The notes under the pieces: model-generated
Told to the model about the DNA's origin: nothing
The model's input: the letters and a program-made list of their open reading frames with translations, nothing else
Database searches by the model: none
Part shown: positions 26,179 through 37,012 of the stretch, piece after piece
Layout of the letters: each line of letters opens with the position of its first letter
How positions within the stretch are numbered: the first letter of the stretch is position 1
Assembly (NCBI GenBank): GCA_002224055.1
Contig: AZLU01000102.1
Span: 78,812 to 140,234 of the forward strand
Reading direction: 5' to 3'
Origin: Pezizomycotina sp. ARF18
Lineage: Eukaryota; Ascomycota
Length of the DNA: 61,423 bases
Position numbers and translations under genes: made by a program

Positions 26179-26553
26179 ATGCAGAGATGCTTAAGTAGTG
26201 ACTTCGATGGAAAGAAGTGTAAGAAGGTGTTCACGGCAGATAAATGTTGTGCGGGCTTGTTTTGCTTAACTACATCCAAATGCGAAGTGATGCATCCTAA
26301 GGGGACAACTTTTACCGCAATACCCCATGCTATATATATTCCTAAATTAGAGATGACCCTCCAAAATGCCAAATACAATTATATACACCGCGCGCCTTTT
26401 ATAACCATGAAAAATGAGATGTTAAAGATGGCCGGAAAAATTTCATGGTCCGGAAAGAATCAAAAAAAAAAAAAAGGAAGAATGCTGAATGATACTGAGA
26501 ATACCCTGTCGCCCTGTGAGCTTATAAGCAGAAGGACACTAGGTACAATTTAG
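26179..26553 (+). CDS. uncertain 124-codon ORF with cystine-knot-like cysteine spacing
   Basis: This uninterrupted frame lies in the gap between convergent NDUFS1 and RNase III genes; its 3' end reaches to within 45 bases of the RNase III stop. The first 40 residues hold six cysteines spaced C-x9-C-x8-CC-x4-C-x5-C, the order seen in small inhibitor-cystine-knot proteins. The remainder is Lys/Met/Asn-rich and crosses a poly-A run (poly-Lys). There is no signal peptide at this ATG and no family match that I recognise. In a window where true exons carry frequent indels, an unbroken frame is weak evidence of coding. It may equally be 3' UTR sequence. Confidence 0.2.
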   Translation: MQRCLSSDFDGKKCKKVFTADKCCAGLFCLTTSKCEVMHPKGTTFTAIPHAIYIPKLEMTLQNAKYNYIHRAPFITMKNEMLKMAGKISWSGKNQKKKKGRMLNDTENTLSPCELISRRTLGTI

Positions 26554-26596
26554 TTCATAGAATAACAGTTCTGGGGAGTATCACTTTTGAGGATGC

Positions 26597-28309
26597 CTAA
26601 CGTGTACCGGTCTCCGAAGGTTCGACCGAATGTTCGTCGTACCAACGTGACTTGGCCCTCCTGACCATAGCCAGCTGTGTTCCTTTTAGGGCGTTCATAG
26701 CTGCTCTAAACTCGCGTCTCTGTTTGTTAATAAAGAAAGTCAGTTAACGGTTCTTGCCAAAGCGCTACTAAAAATATGGCTACGGTATGCATTTAGAATG
26801 GGAACCTACTGCTTGTTTGATCCCCATCCTCGGCCAAGCTCTACCTCTTCCAAGCCCCAGCCGGTGAAGATGAGGGCAACCTCCGGCCCGTCTGGACCGC
26901 CGCCACCCATCAGTCTATAATCTATGCGGACGTTCTTGCCTCCGATCATGCCCTGCAGCGTGTTCTTTGCAGACCTATCGACGGGACCAAGCTCCTCTGA
27001 GCTTTTTCAAAGTCCACAAATTTCGGCTCGAATAGGTCGCGCAGCCAATCGCCGACGACTGCCTCGCCGTCGGGTCTGTCCAGCAGTAAACCGCCGATGT
27101 ATGCTTCAAAAATGTCAGCCAAAGTTTTGGGATTCTGGAGCAACACTGGTACCCTCTCCTTTTTATCCGTGATGATCTTGGTATCGAATTCGTACATCCT
27201 GGCGAACTCGTTCAAGGTCTTGTTCTCGACGCACGACGAGCGGAGGGTCGACAGCGGACCCTCCCGCGCCGTCGGGAAGCGTTTGAAGATCATTTTCGTG
27301 ACGATGGCGCCCAGCAGACTGTCACCGAGAACTCCAAGCGTTCGTTGTGGATGTTCTCGGCGCCAATCTGCGAGGCTCCCCGCCTGCGATGATCGATTTG
27401 TGCGTGAAAACCTGGCGCCGGACGTCTGTTATGGATCTTCGGCAGACGCGGTGGCCACGATGTAGAGTGCGCACTTGCCCCGGAGCTGTTCGAACCCGAC
27501 GAGGCCGTCCTCGGGCGCACGTTCCTACCCTCATCATCCGCAACGCCGTCGGGGCGGTACTGGAACTGTGCGACTCCCGGGTCTGACCCGTTTTCGCGCT
27601 GGTGTTCGAACTGTTGCTGAAATTGCGCTTAGCGCCGCTCCTGGTGCCTCTGCCGCCGCCGCAACATCACTGGGGCCTGGCGAAGGCGGCTGACGGGGAT
27701 TGCAAAGCCACGAAAGCGACCCGTCACGCTCCATCGCCTTCATCGCCCTCACGAACGACCCGCGATCCTTGCCGATGACGGAGTCCAGCATCTTCGTGCA
27801 GTCGCGCGGGCCCGGTTCGACGAGCGCAAGGAGGTTCGCGAGCGATGCATTGAAGTCGTTGAATGCGTGACTTATATCGTGGATGCGAGGGTCCGTTTCG
27901 GTCTCTCAATATCTGCGCCCGTGTCAGAAACGTTACCGTCGTCGGCGCTGTTGGCGACTTCATCTGCGTACCTTACCCTTCGGGGGCACGTCAACTTCAC
28001 CGTGCTAAAAAAGCAAGAGACCGCAAGAGAAGGTAGTTAGTAAATAAGTGCGACTAATCGATAGATAAGTAAGGCGCGCGCGTAAGTTACCAAGAACGGG
28101 AAGATTCTGAGTCAGTCATTTGGGAATAAAAAAAAGAGCTTACCTCTGGTTGCCGGTGGCGCTTCATCTCGTGCCGTTGCTGCTGCTGCTGTCGTATCTG
28201 CGATATGGCGCGGACCGTCTCGCTCGTAGCTGTACTCAACGAGGCCTTCATAACGAGGGTCAACATGGACCTCTTCAAAGTGCTTTCGCTTCTTGCTGAT
28301 ACTAATCAT
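26597..28309 (-). CDS. ribonuclease III (Rnt1/Pac1-type)
   Basis: Double-strand-specific endoribonuclease. The ATG at 28309 starts MISISKKRKHFEEVHVDP. Downstream comes the signature block: NERLEF, then (after one frameshift) LGDSLLGAIVTKMIFKRFP, EGPLSTLRSSCVENKTLNEF, LLQNPKTLADIFEAYIGGLL and WLRDLFEPKF. The acidic residues in LEFLGDS and DIFEAY are the metal-binding catalytic ones of the family. The C-terminus looks like a dsRNA-binding domain (RIDYRLMGGGGPDGPEVALI, GWGSNKQ, RREFRAAMNALKGTQLAMV), with an intron inside it near 26715-26805. The stop is at 26597. Family roles are pre-rRNA, snRNA and snoRNA processing. It is convergent with NDUFS1 and divergent from EMC7. Confidence 0.85.
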
Positions 28310-29015
28310 TTTTTTTTCTTTTTTTCTGTAGGTCTCTTGCCGTAGAGCTCTTTTTGGGAGAAGCAACTGGATTCTCCAATCACAAAGCAATGTATGCGAT
28401 TTCGGAAGGATAGGGAAGAATCCTAGGGTATTAAATAGAAGGAAAGGAAGGAAGGGAAAGGATGGATGGTAGGGCGAAAGGAATGTAAACAAAGAGGAAA
28501 ATATAATAACACTCACAGCAACAGTATGAGCAGATCTGGGTAGTATGTACCTGGAGGTATACAATGTGCCCGTATCTGCTATCTATCTGATGGAGGGGTA
28601 CATTTTTTTAGTCCCGCGTAAGAGATAGACAGAGGGACAGAGACAGCAAGTGGTGCCTAGTTGGTGGGGGAGGAGGATAGTCGCACTTCGCTAAGAAAGA
28701 GAGAGTATTGTAATTCCCGTTTGTTTACCTTTTTTTATTTATTTATTTATTTTTATTTAGTTTTCTTTCCTTTTTTTATTTTATTTTTTATTTATTTATT
28801 TAATTTATTTTATTTTTTTTAAATTTATTCTCTATTCTATTCTTGGCGTTTTCTAGAATTGGAACGCGAACGAAAAAGACAAATCCAACACCCCACCTTA
28901 AATCGACACATTTCACATCCTCACATTCTCTATAGAGTACACCCAAGTCGATACTCACATCGTTCAATATCTCCATCCGTCATCGACTGAAAGCGGTACT
29001 GAAGCACCAAGAAGA
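28310..29015. promoter_or_regulatory. divergent promoter region between RNase III and EMC7
   Basis: A 0.7-kb interval separates the two start codons. It carries a TTTAT-rich tract (28733-28830), two poly-T runs next to the RNase III start and a CA/TC-rich 50-base leader before the EMC7 ATG. An upstream extension of the RNase III frame (to 28564) is translated low complexity and was not accepted as coding. Confidence 0.4.
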
Positions 29016-29931
29016 ATGTATCAATGTAAACCGTTGCTGCTACTGGAGCTACTATTGCTCTTCTCCCTAGGCTTTGTTGCCGTCGCCGCCGCCTCTTTCT
29101 CGGTGAAGGGATCCATACAGCCCTCGCAGGCCCTGCCGGATGTATCGCACCTGTCGCCGCTGACGACGCTCACGCTCTCCCGTCTGACAGCAACAGCGAG
29201 TCCAGGACCGCGCACGTCCTCGCCGACAACACGTTCCGCTTCCGCAACGTGTCCTCGGTTCCTACCTGCTGGACGTCCACTGCCGGACGCACGCTTTCGC
29301 CCCCATGAGGGTCGACGTCAAGGCCGACGGGAGCGTGGAGGTTTTCGGAACGTTCCGGGGCAACGAGTGGACGAACCTAGGCGAAAGGAAGGCGTACCCG
29401 ATAGTATGACGTTGTCCCCTCCACCGTTCTCTTAAGTTATAGATTAAAGCTCTAGTAATTCTCACTTTTTTTTTTTTTTTTTTTTTCTTTCAGGAATTAC
29501 GAGCTGCTCAAGCGAGCGAGTTTTACGTCTCAAGGGAAGGCTTCAACCCTATGAAGATGCTTTCCAATCCGATGATCCTCATCGCCATCGTCTCCGTCGG
29601 AGGACTGCTCCTGGTGCCGAAGATTGTCGATAATAGTGAGTTATCTTCCTGTTTAAAATTCCTATAGCAAAACAAATGAACTACGTCCGCCCGACGGCAG
29701 AAAGTTTCTTTGTATCGATAGTATTTGAGAAGTTACTAAAAAACATCGTCGAACAATGTAGTGGACCCCGAGATGAAAGCCGAGTTCGAGAAGACGCAGA
29801 GGGAGTCGAGGCTCACAACCCGGCACAGGCAAACCGTTGCAGAACTTCGACATGGCGAGTTATCTAGCGGGCGGAGTTCACCCAGCGTAGGAGGTAGTAG
29901 CAATGATCAGAATACGAAGCATCGGAAGTGA
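29016..29931 (+). CDS. EMC7: ER membrane protein complex subunit 7
   Basis: EMC7 is the lumenal beta-sandwich subunit of the EMC insertase, which inserts tail-anchored and multipass membrane proteins. The N-terminus from ATG 29016 is a clear signal peptide (Leu-rich core followed by VAAASFSVKGSI). The lumenal domain reads SHLSPLTTLTLSR, LADNTFRFRNV, SYLLDVHCRTHAFAPMRVDV and EVFGTFRGNEWTNLGE. An intron of about 85 bases (donor after AYPI, poly-T before acceptor CAG near 29494) precedes ELRAAQASEFYVSREGFNP and the single transmembrane helix PMILIAIVSVGGLLLVPKIV. A second intron near 29637-29760 precedes the cytosolic tail DPEMKAEFEKTQRE and the Ser/Gly-rich end. The stop is at 29931. Two or three frameshifts occur in the first and last exons. 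Confidence 0.88.
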
Positions 29932-30390
29932 AGCAGTTTCATAGCTACGTCACGTTACCCGGGGTTTTCAAGCTATCATATACCTCATTGGTCAGGATTT
30001 AGTACATATATAAAGTGAACCACAAACGAAAGGAGATGAATTCTGCTGAACTGCTGTACCCTAAATGAAATGGGCATGATTAATTTATTAGGTTAATTAG
30101 TCAAATGGCTCTTGTCTGGAGCCCAAAGGCGTACAGCTCTCGAGTTCTGTGCTCCAAAGGGTCTCGTAAATAAAAGGGAGAAGAACAGGAAGATAAAAGG
30201 AAATCAAAAAGAAACCCCGATAAACGATATGCAGTTTTTCTTTGCGAAACTTTCAGATTTTGATAAATAGAACCGGAAACGAAAACGAGAGAAAAAAAGA
30301 AAAGAAAAGAAAAGAAAAGAGGAATAAGCAAAGTAAAATACAATTTACGAAAGAAATACCTATATGGACAGGAGAATAATAGAAGTATGT

Positions 30391-30425
30391 TAGTCTGGGA
30401 CCCTGCTTCGAAGGGTCCCAGACTA
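30391..30425. repeat. perfect 14-bp inverted repeat (hairpin)
   Basis: TAGTCTGGGACCCT at 30391-30404 and its exact reverse complement at 30412-30425 flank a 7-base loop that can itself re-pair as CTTCGAAG. It sits in the convergent gap between EMC7 and SF3B2. Twelve of the fourteen arm bases (GTCTGGGACCCT) recur at 17562-17573 in another convergent gap. It could be a 3'-end element, a structured RNA piece or a relic of a small inverted-repeat element. Confidence 0.85.
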
Positions 30426-30661
30426 GAAGCATGTGTACAATAAACTGAAGAAAATAAAAGTATAACATCAGAGAGATAAACAGAGAGCGGGATGAGTTAA
30501 TATGGAACGGAAGCAACCATGCTATATATTTGAGAATAAGAAGGGAAGATGCATATTGGTGTGTAACCAATTGAAGAACCCACTTGAGAGACTGTTAACT
30601 GTGAGATAGTTGAAATAATAATAAAAATTAAAGACATCAGAGGTGGAATCATTGAAGTCTT

Positions 30662-32933
30662 TTAAAATCGGAACTTGCTCTCTTTTTTCCTCTTCATGTT
30701 GTCTTCTTCGCGCTTCTGCCGTTTCCGGCTTTCGGTGGCAATCATATCAGAGAGATCATCCTGGAATAATTGCCTATCCCTTTGCTGCTGAGCCATTTCC
30801 TGATCGTACGTAGCCTTGACAGTATCTTTGGACAGTCCGTCGTGAGACTCAAGAGCGGCCGCATCAATAGAAACATCGATATCGCCCGGTTTCTTGCGCT
30901 TGCGCTGCTGATCCTCCTGGCCGAGAACGGGAAGATTTCCAGTCTTTGAGAGATCATAAGCGTGCTCCCCACCGAAGAAACCGCGCGAACGAATCTGTTG
31001 TTCGGCAAAACGGTGTAAAGATTCTTGGGCCATCGTCATCATCACGGTCATGCCTGTTATCAAAGCAGATAAAAGGTTAGTCTTGCAACTCCATAGGAGG
31101 AAAAGGAAAAGGAAAAAAAAAAAAAAAAAAAAAAGCTATTCTAAGGGCTGAAAGAGGAGCGCAAATGGTGTAAATTTCTGATAAGCTTCATACCTCTGCT
31201 TCCGCAGATCGATAAACTCTGGCGCATCGAACTCGCTCGGCACGGAGCTCGCCATCCCTGAAGAGTCTCCATGCCAGAAGGAGTTGCCAGCCTGTGCCGA
31301 CATCGACCTCTTCATTATCTTCTTCCTCGTCTTCAGACTCTTCTTCTTCCGATTCTTCTTCTTCTTGAAGTTCGCCCCACAGATTTTTGTCGACTGCTCG
31401 CCTTGATGCGCAGGCTCCTGTGGTTGTAAAACGCCGAAAACATCACCGTACAGCGGTCGATTGTATTCATCCGTGGCGGTTTTCCATAGCCACCAGGATG
31501 GAAACCCCACTGCGCGCCCGGGGGATCGGGGCGTTCAGGCCCGGTATCTTCAAGGACGGATAGCTTGGCGGAGGCCCAAACCTCTGCATATTTATGACCA
31601 AGGCGGAGGCGCGCCAGGAGGAATATTGAGTGCTTCCTTTAGTTCTTCCGATAGTTCCCCGGTCGACGATCCTTAAGATTGTTTCGTATTCCTTGCCCTC
31701 GTAATAAACTTCGCCATACATTGTGAGCTGCGGTTTCGTCTGGAACCTGAAAAAGCGTCATGGAGCTTTTGATAATCGATGTCGAGTTTTCCCATCTTCG
31801 GCTGAACCCTCTCACGCATCTTGGTCTTTAACGATTTCTCGTCATCTTTGGCGTTATCGCGCATTTCTGTTATACCGGTTGCTTTGATGAATGCAGGAGA
31901 TCGAAAGCTGGCTTTTCGATACCCCTCTTTGAGGATAGATACTCTCGCTTTAGCGACCAATGACCAGTACGGGGACACAATTTCTGTAAGATTTCAAGTG
32001 AACCAGTAGACGTGGATCACTCCCATCGGTATCTGTCCATTCAACAATTTCGGGTCGCTTCACTAAAGCCTTGAGTTCCGCTACGCTCAGCTTATTCCGG
32101 GCTTTTCTTGCTTTTTTACTCAGCTTCTTTTCGATATCCTCATTCTCGGCTTCTTCGTCTGGGACCGTATCATCTGCATCGAAAAATACTTCGCCTTTGG
32201 CGTCTTGCACTTTCTGAGGATCATCTAGTAAAAAAATTCAAAATATAAATTTTAGCCATAGAAAACCAGAAGGGGGAGACAATAAAGAGAATATCGAAGG
32301 GAAATAGAGAAAGACATGATGATAGTTCCAGTCGCTCGGGCGAAGAACCCGATATAATGATGAAAAAGTGGGGGAAAGATTGGTTAGAAACAGTACTATT
32401 AGTCACGCAGGTTTAACGGAAAACCAAGGAGGACTTGGATCGCAAAAACTTACTGGTAAATCAAACTTCTGTAGCACTCGCTTATACTCCGCGAGTGCCG
32501 TATCACTCTCATCGAGTTGCAAGTCGCTGAGATCAAAGTTGGGGGTTATCTCGGGAATGAGGACAACTGGACCTGTTGCTGCGCTTTTTGACCGGCTCCG
32601 GGTGTCGGTTGAGCAGGCGAGGCGGTCTGAACATACAAAAGAGAGAGGTTAGAGTCCGGTTCGCGTACGCACCAACACAAAAGCATTTCGCTGATGGAGT
32701 GGCGAGCCTGCAGAGCGAGGAGCTTACCTGCTCAGTATCGGGTTTCTCCACGCCGTTCTCTTGAGAACGGGCAGCTTGCTTCTTCTGTCTCTTCCGCTCA
32801 CGTTTCATCTGGTTTTTTGTCAACTTCCGAGCCTTTGTTGAGGAAGTCAACGGAGTGTCGGACCCATTGACAGAAACTTGCGCGTCCGCGCTAGTTCTTC
32901 ATCCATAGCATTTATGCTTCCTCCTTCCGCCAT
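30662..32933 (-). CDS. splicing factor 3b subunit 2 (SF3b145/Cus1)
   Basis: This is an essential U2 snRNP component that contacts the branch-site region and SF3b49. The ATG at 32933 begins MAEGGSINAMDEELARTRK. A Lys/Arg-rich segment (KARKLTKNQMKRERKRQKKQ) and ITPNFDLSDLQLDESDTALAE follow. The DUF382 core reads KLSVAELKALVKRPEIVEWT, DPRLLVHLKSYRN, VLVIGR (frameshift; family VPVP), KGYRKASFRSPAFIKATGIT and KMRERVQPKMGKLDIDYQKL. The PSP motif reads FGPPPSYPSLKIPGLNAPIP, followed by EYNRPLYGDVFGV. An acidic tract and a charged tail end in MKRKKESKFRF at 30662. Introns fall near 31740-31750, 32225-32455 and elsewhere. Several frameshifts interrupt a gene that must be functional, which points to sequence error. 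Confidence 0.9.
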
Positions 32934-34240
32934 TTCTTAACAGAATCCGGGAGCCCAAGCAGAGTCTTGCGCGTGTATACTGTCGGATTTGTCGTGCCCT
33001 GACGACCTTTGGTCGTTACGCTGGCGGCTACTTATAGGGCGAGCGGCTTTAGATTTTTAATTCAGACCGAAATAGAAAAAGAGGACAGGGTGAATAATCG
33101 TCAAAGACGCTCTTAAGGGGAAGGGGGCCGTCTATTTAAAATCCTTCCTAATTCCTAGCAGGCGCAAACTTGGTTACCCTTTGCACCTTCAAGTACGAAA
33201 ATCAAAAATGAAATAACACAAGCAAACTATGATATTAAATCTAAAAACATGTAAAAGAAAAAACAAAAAAAAAAAAGGGAAGAGGGATGATGGATGGATG
33301 GAATGGGGGATGATGAGTTTGATGGAAAAAGTGCTTGGTGGTATATAATACCTGTATAGGATAGGACGACACCAAAGATGAAAAAAAAAATAAAAAATAA
33401 AAAATATTTTTTAAAATTGACTCCCGCGACAAAGAGAAAGAAGGATTAAGGAAAAAAAAAAATAAAATAAAAATAATGGAGGGGGCCAAATAAAAAAAGC
33501 AACGAGGGAAGAAGAGAACTTATTACATAATCAACATCATTAATTCCGTTACCGAGATTCTCATTCGAGTATTCTAATGCCAAAAACAGGAAGGAACTCG
33601 GAACAGTGTGGAAATTTCAGGTTAGAACTTTTAGCGCGCTTGTACCTTGCGAGTGCTCAGTTGTAGTACGTGATTCAATAGCTACAAAAGACTGGTAACT
33701 TCGAATAACTGAACTTCTAGACAAGATCACGAACCACAGTTCTGTTATTCAAATAGCAGTGTAAGTTTATTATTAATCTTTATTTTATTTTATTTTATTT
33801 TATTATTTCAATTTCTCTCAGGACTAGAAGGAAAAGAGAGAAGAGAGGAATTTACATCTAAGAAGCTTTCAACTGTACGAGAGCTCTGCGCTGAACGCGA
33901 AACGCTCTTTCTTATCTTGCACTTCCGTATATCTCTCCTTTTTTTTCATTCTTTCTTTTTATTTATTTTTTTTTTTCGTACACTACAATAATATATCCAT
34001 GCGATTACAGTTTCCAGTTGACACTTTGCTAATATAATTCAGCGCGACACCGTTATCGCTCTATTGCGCCGCCATTGCCAGTGGTAGCCTCCTTCATTGA
34101 TCCTTCCGGCAGAGTATACTTGGCGACGGAAACGCGGCTTGATTAGGACATCTCTATACATATTCACCTAAACGTTATTTCGTTTGCGAACGGAACCCTC
34201 AGGTTTGAAAACTCGAAACACATACCTGCCAGGGTGTCAG
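32934..34240. promoter_or_regulatory. divergent promoter region between SF3B2 and the Sly41-like gene
   Basis: A 1.3-kb interval between two divergent genes. It contains AAAAT-type low complexity (33370-33480), a TTTTA tract at about 33780-33805 and poly-T runs near 33960. The right-hand end is CT-rich and looks like a leader. No gene was recognised. Confidence 0.4.
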
Positions 34241-36163
34241 ATGCGGAAAACGTCAACCTCCTTCTCGCATCACACACAGTCGCGGCCAAACCTCGCTAGC
34301 ATTGGGGCTGGCAACATCGCCGCTCGAGGAATATCGCCAGAGAGCAGTTCTGGCCATCAAGTGACAATGGCCCTTATAAACCTGGAGGCTACGCCTTAAC
34401 ACCTACCCCGCCCAACGGACAGGCGAGCGCCTCGTCATCTTCCAATTGGCGGCCAAAACCACATACCCGGACACGATCGCTACAGCTCGCTTTCAATGAA
34501 ATTCGTCGTAGGAGCGGATCGACGTCAGAGATTGTTGAGAATCTCAAAGCGCCTATATCATACAAGCTAGTGGTAACTAACCCCCCACAACCCTTCCTGC
34601 TTTCAGCTTTCTTCTCTCCATGTGGTTCTTGGCCGTAGGTTATTGTTGTCGCTAATTACCTTTTTCTTCTACTGGGTGTTGTATTATATAGGCTCTCTGT
34701 CTTGTCTGGTACGTTTTTATTCAAAATGTGACGAAGAATTTTGAGGACCCTCGCAGCTAAGGAAAGAAATAATCACCGGCCAGGTACTTCTCATCGGCCT
34801 TAACGAATACTTCATCGAAAGTCAATCTTGATCGCATTCTCCCAGCCAGTAACCTTAACAATAGTCCAGTTTTGGTTTGTCGCGGCATGGTGTGTCTTTT
34901 TGGGGACACTCGCGCAGACCTGGCCGGCGCTAGGTCGTCTTGTTCCAGCTCTTAGAGGCGGAATACGGCGACCGTCGAGAAACGTTTTTTATACCACGGC
35001 GCCTCTCGCCTTCTTCCAAGTTGGAGGACACATAACCTCTAGCTTTGCTACCAGTCGGATACCAGTTTCATTAGTGCACACAATCAAGGTAGGTTTTAAA
35101 AGATGTTCAACTTCGCTCTAGAGTTCCTACCGAAGGAATATAATATCTAAAGGGATGCCGATTAATCTCGTCAACTACCAGGGCTTGTCTCCTCTTTTCA
35201 CGGTATTTGCTTACCGAACATTCTACGACGTGCGGTACTCCCGAGCGACGTACATATCTCTGATACCCTTGACGATAGGAGTCATGCTGGCGTGTTCCTT
35301 CGAATTCCGCGGAAATTTTCTCGGCGTTATCAGCGCCTTCGTCGGAGCAATAATATTCGTGACGCAGAACATCGTCTCGAAGAAAATATTCACCGAGTCG
35401 AGCTTGGCAGAGAAGGACCCCTCGATGTCGCAGAAGCTGGACAAGCTGAACCTGCTCTGCTATTCTTCCGGCATGGCTTTTGTTCTGACGATACCGCTCT
35501 GGCTTTACTCGGAAGGTGGGAGCTTGGTATCGAGCTACTTGGCTGACGGGCATTTGCCCATGTCTGGGAAGAGCGGCGCTTTGACGAGGGACAGCTGATG
35601 TCGGAGTTCATATTTAACGGGACTCCATTTCGGCCAGAATATCATCGCGTTTGTCTTGCTGAGCATGGTGTCGCCCGTGACCTATTCGGTGGCAAGCCTC
35701 GTCAAGCGCATTTTTGTGATCGTCATGGCCATCATATGGTTCGGCAGCACGACTACCAGTGTACAAGCGTTTGGGATTGCTCTCACGTAAGTTTTTCTTT
35801 TCTCTTTCCCTCTTTCAAATGGTTATTATCAGTCGCTATTCATATCGTCAAAGCCGGCCGTGCTGATATTCGACTTCATTTGCGAACCTTAGCTTTTTGG
35901 GACTCTATCTCTACGACAGAGCTGGTGATATCAGCAAGAAGGAGCGACTAAGAGTCAATATTGGAGATCCCTTCTCCCGATTAACGAGCGGGAGGTAACA
36001 ATTCCACAATATATTCCGAATCCCCCATCAGTATGAAGATGAGCACAAGCCCGAAACCCAAATTGAATGGGCATTCTCTATCCCCGCACCCTCAAGAGCA
36101 CGCGAATGAACCCGCTCTGCTACCTGGGGCACGACAGGAGGATACATGGAGATGATGGGCTGT

Positions 36164-36166
<3 letters not shown>
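34241..36166 (+). CDS. Sly41-like nucleotide-sugar/triose-phosphate translocator family protein
   Basis: Multi-span drug/metabolite-transporter superfamily protein of the ER/Golgi. A Ser/Pro-rich cytosolic N-terminus (MRKTSTSFSHHTQSRPNLAS; the start is uncertain because frames shift) leads through SSNWRPKPHTRTRSLQLAFN to the first helix near YKLVALCLVWY. Typical blocks follow: SQPVTLTIVQFWFVAAWCVF, TAPLAFFQVGGHITSSFATS, RIPVSLVHTIK, GLSPLFTVFAYRTFYDVRYS, TYISLIPLTIGVMLACSFEF, FLGVISAFVGAIIFVTQNIV, LNLLCYSSGMAFVLTIPLWL, SMVSPVTYSVASLVKRIFVI and a final LTFLGLYLYDRAGD. Introns lie near 34575-34690, 35088-35180 and 35788-35890. The S. cerevisiae relative Sly41 suppresses loss of Ypt1; the substrate is not known to me. 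A T31 run begins right after the stop used here. Confidence 0.82.
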
Positions 36167-36200
<34 letters not shown>

Positions 36201-37012
36201 GCTTTTTGCTCATTTTCTTTCTCTTAAAGAGAAAAAGAAAGGAAAGAGCCTTTACTTGGGGGTTTTTTTACTGGTAACTAATGGGAAAATGGGGGAACTC
36301 ATCTCGGCGGCGCTCTTATGTCTTCTTTTTTTAAACCACCATCTTTCTGCTGGATATTCTTCAATAACAATGTTTTATATGATTTTTCTTATATATATAT
36401 ATATCAAGAAAAAAAGGATCTTCGTGTAGATTTTATTCAAGGTGTCATCACTTTGCCTCCTTTCTCTACATTTTCCCTTTTCAATATATGGAGACTTATA
36501 ACTCCTTATAGTACATATTTCAATGTAATTCAAGGCTCTATATAATGGACACAATGGCCAGTCGACCTATGCGAGATTGATAATAAAATTGATTTCTTAG
36601 GATATTACACCTAGTGTATGATATACTTTTGTTTACCCGGCTACAAATATATTCCAGTGCGTACGTTAAGCTGATGAGCAAAAATGTAGTTATATGTAAA
36701 ATACAACGAGGGTGGTTGGAGAAATAGATACAAGGTGAAAGTTACACAGGCGATCTAGCAATTGTAGAAAACCACCGGCTGCGATTATTAAATTTCCAGC
36801 GATTGCGCTTAAGAAATAAGAAGGACAAGGTGCAGATAAAAAAACGTTGTTATATATGAAGGCAAGGAAAAATGTTTCAAGTTTTTTTTGCAATACCAAA
36901 GAAGGAGATATCTATGCTTTTATTGCTCAAATACTGGCAAAAAGAAAAACAGGTACAGATGAAGAAGATGGTCCAGTGTTACTCTTAGCCGAGGAATGCT
37001 GGAGAAATTCAT
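36167..37012. other. convergent intergenic region with T31 tract
   Basis: Between the 3' ends of the Sly41-like gene and YHM2. It starts with 31 consecutive T (36167-36197), directly after the stop codon chosen for the transporter, and continues AT-rich with a TA run near 36391. No gene was recognised. Confidence 0.6.

Noticed and set aside
28310-28564. Upstream in-frame extension of the RNase III ORF
   Set aside because: The extension is Phe/Pro/Ser-rich translation of poly-pyrimidine leader; the ATG at 28309 followed by KKRKHFEEVHVDP is a better start.
32150-32172. Third partial match to TCTGGGACC
   Set aside because: It falls in an SF3B2 coding segment, matches only nine to ten bases and is best seen as chance.
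35107-35553. 148-codon minus-strand ORF
   Set aside because: It lies exactly antisense to the Sly41-like exon, whose plus-strand reading is clearly conserved.
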